Part shown: piece after piece, positions 58,763-59,654 of the stretch
How positions within the stretch are numbered: position 1 is the stretch's first letter
How the letters are laid out: the number at the start of each line of letters is the position of its first letter
Translations under genes and position numbers: made by a program
Notes under the pieces: generated by a model
Databases searched by the model: none
The model's input: the letters and a program-made list of their open reading frames with translations, nothing else
Told to the model about the DNA's origin: nothing
DNA from: an uncultured Prevotellaceae bacterium
GTDB lineage: Bacteria; Bacteroidota; Bacteroidia; Bacteroidales; Bacteroidaceae
Direction of reading: 5' to 3'
Length of the DNA: 59,654 nt
Assembly: GCA_900316445.1 (NCBI GenBank)
Contig: ONCZ01000038.1
Location: 1 to 59,654 of the forward strand

Positions 58763-59654
58763 TCACTTCTTCGTGTAACGTCCAGCCTCCGCCTGAACGA
58801 TCAGGCCCTGTCTCTTCCAGTTCTTCAGCATCTGCTTCACGCTGTTATTCGTTACGCCGACACCTTTCGCGGCGATGCTCTGCTGCATGGCCTGGGCGAA
58901 GGTGAACTGCTGATCCAGCCGTTCATAGATCGAGTCGTTCTTACCGATGCGCAGACGGTCGCCGCCTCCGGCATAGTCTCGGCTGCTGACCGCATTCTCG
59001 ATACGTTCGCGGAAGAAGAAGAGGGCATTGTCCATCAGTGAGTCGGCGATTACGTCGTACGTCTCCAACATCTGCGCCGTCTGCGTCTTCACCAGCATCT
59101 CCTTCCAGAGCGCCGGCTTCTGCTTCAGCAGCGTCTCCGCACCGTTCAGCCCGTGCTTCTGGATCAGCTGTTCGCACACCTTGCAGAGCATCAGGCAGCA
59201 GGTCATCCGCTGTGCCGTCACACAGATGCGGAAGCGCTGGCGGGCTCTCGTCTTGTCGTCGTTCTTCATCGTCTCCATGCGGATCCTCTCCAGCCACTCC
59301 CTACCCTTGGCCTCCAGCTTCGGCAGCACCACCTCACCCTGCATCAGGGGCAGCAGATGGGCTATCTGCCCGATGCGCTCCGTCTGCCGTTCGGTCAGCA
59401 CGGGCGTCTTGTCCTCCAGCCGTGCATAGGTGTTGTCGGGTGTGCGGGCAACGGCGATACGGCTCTGGAATCCGTCGGTGTAGTTGCTCACCACGCGGTA
59501 AAGGGCATCCGGCGTCCCGCAGAGGGTGACGTTCCACAGCAGATGCTCGATATGCACCCTCACCGCATCGGCACTCTTCGCCTCACGATCGTACCTCGAA
59601 CCGTCATAGCTCTGACGCAGCATGACCGAGAAGTTACACATGTCCGACTTCCAC
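58763..59654 (-). CDS. DUF3987-type protein, partial (N-terminus outside the window)
   Basis: At least 296 residues; the frame runs off the right edge upstream of the Met at 59641 (WKSD precedes it). Segments LLWNVTLCGTPDALYRVVSN, GFQSRIAVARTPDNTYA and the C-terminal winged-helix-like VTNNSVKQMLKNWKRQGLIV resemble Bacteroidetes DUF3987 proteins, helicase/primase-like proteins often found in mobile elements, usually after a VirE-N domain. Role unknown. Convergent with glsB. Confidence 0.65.
   Translation of the reverse strand, partial: WKSDMCNFSVMLRQSYDGSRYDREAKSADAVRVHIEHLLWNVTLCGTPDALYRVVSNYTDGFQSRIAVARTPDNTYARLEDKTPVLTERQTERIGQIAHLLPLMQGEVVLPKLEAKGREWLERIRMETMKNDDKTRARQRFRICVTAQRMTCCLMLCKVCEQLIQKHGLNGAETLLKQKPALWKEMLVKTQTAQMLETYDVIADSLMDNALFFFRERIENAVSSRDYAGGGDRLRIGKNDSIYERLDQQFTFAQAMQQSIAAKGVGVTNNSVKQMLKNWKRQGLIVQAEAGRYTKK

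Noticed and set aside
58763-59654. Phage or plasmid replication module at the right edge
   Set aside because: Only a partial DUF3987-like gene is visible; without the upstream part no mobile element can be claimed.

Overview
The window looks like a chromosomal segment of a Bacteroidales bacterium, most likely Prevotella or a close relative. Pointers are the Bacteroidetes promoter form (TTTG or TTG, about 20 bases, then TAnnTTTG), gene order, PL9 and GH51 polysaccharide enzymes, a TonB receptor under a TPP riboswitch, BspA-type repeats, the C-terminal 'GxYIxNGKKxIIK' tail of secreted proteins, and best remembered protein likenesses. No database search was possible, so family calls rest on motifs.

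Layout. 1-700: AT-rich, repeat-bearing stretch with a decayed KilA-N-type gene. 700-10740: two plus-strand plant-polysaccharide enzymes (a multi-modular PL9 protein and a GH51 arabinofuranosidase), then on the minus strand a TGS-domain nucleoside kinase and a secreted dockerin-like protein of unknown role. 10942-16324: Na/phosphate symporter, then a thiamine operon (TPP riboswitch, broken TonB receptor, PnuT-like transporter, thiamine pyrophosphokinase). 16943-20641: secreted serpin and PEP carboxykinase. 20888-28813: envelope-assembly operon (DUF6242 lipoprotein, DUF6089 protein, UppS, BamA, three Skp/OmpH paralogues, MurI). 28940-32422: gyrB, rpsT, a tRNA-Glu with a damaged acceptor stem, recO. 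32423-33508: a noncoding stretch with nested inverted repeats. 33509-40001: accessory island of secreted or lipoprotein genes (second serpin, BspA-like protein, four others) that share leader and tail sequences. 40147-40744: a small retropepsin-like protease gene overlapping a 65-residue ORF. 40890-56684: the complete dcw division and cell-wall cluster on the minus strand (mraZ to ftsZ, without murF). 56900-58752: two acyltransferases matching the glycine-lipid pair GlsA/GlsB. 58763-end: partial DUF3987 protein.

The most unusual content is repetitive. (1) Short 7-10 base words, different at each site, are repeated in tandem at many gene junctions; at three secreted-protein genes the reverse complement of the upstream array encodes the signal peptide, so the mRNA could fold over its own start codon. 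(2) A palindromic GC-rich element of about 35 bases occurs six times, once translated inside FtsL. (3) A 22-base-period tandem repeat and a 39-base element occur upstream of both serpin genes. (4) Serpin N-terminal modules look related to stand-alone proteins in the same island, whose leaders and tails look exchanged by recombination. Broken genes (TonB receptor, a lipoprotein, the KilA-N gene, the tRNA) are marked.
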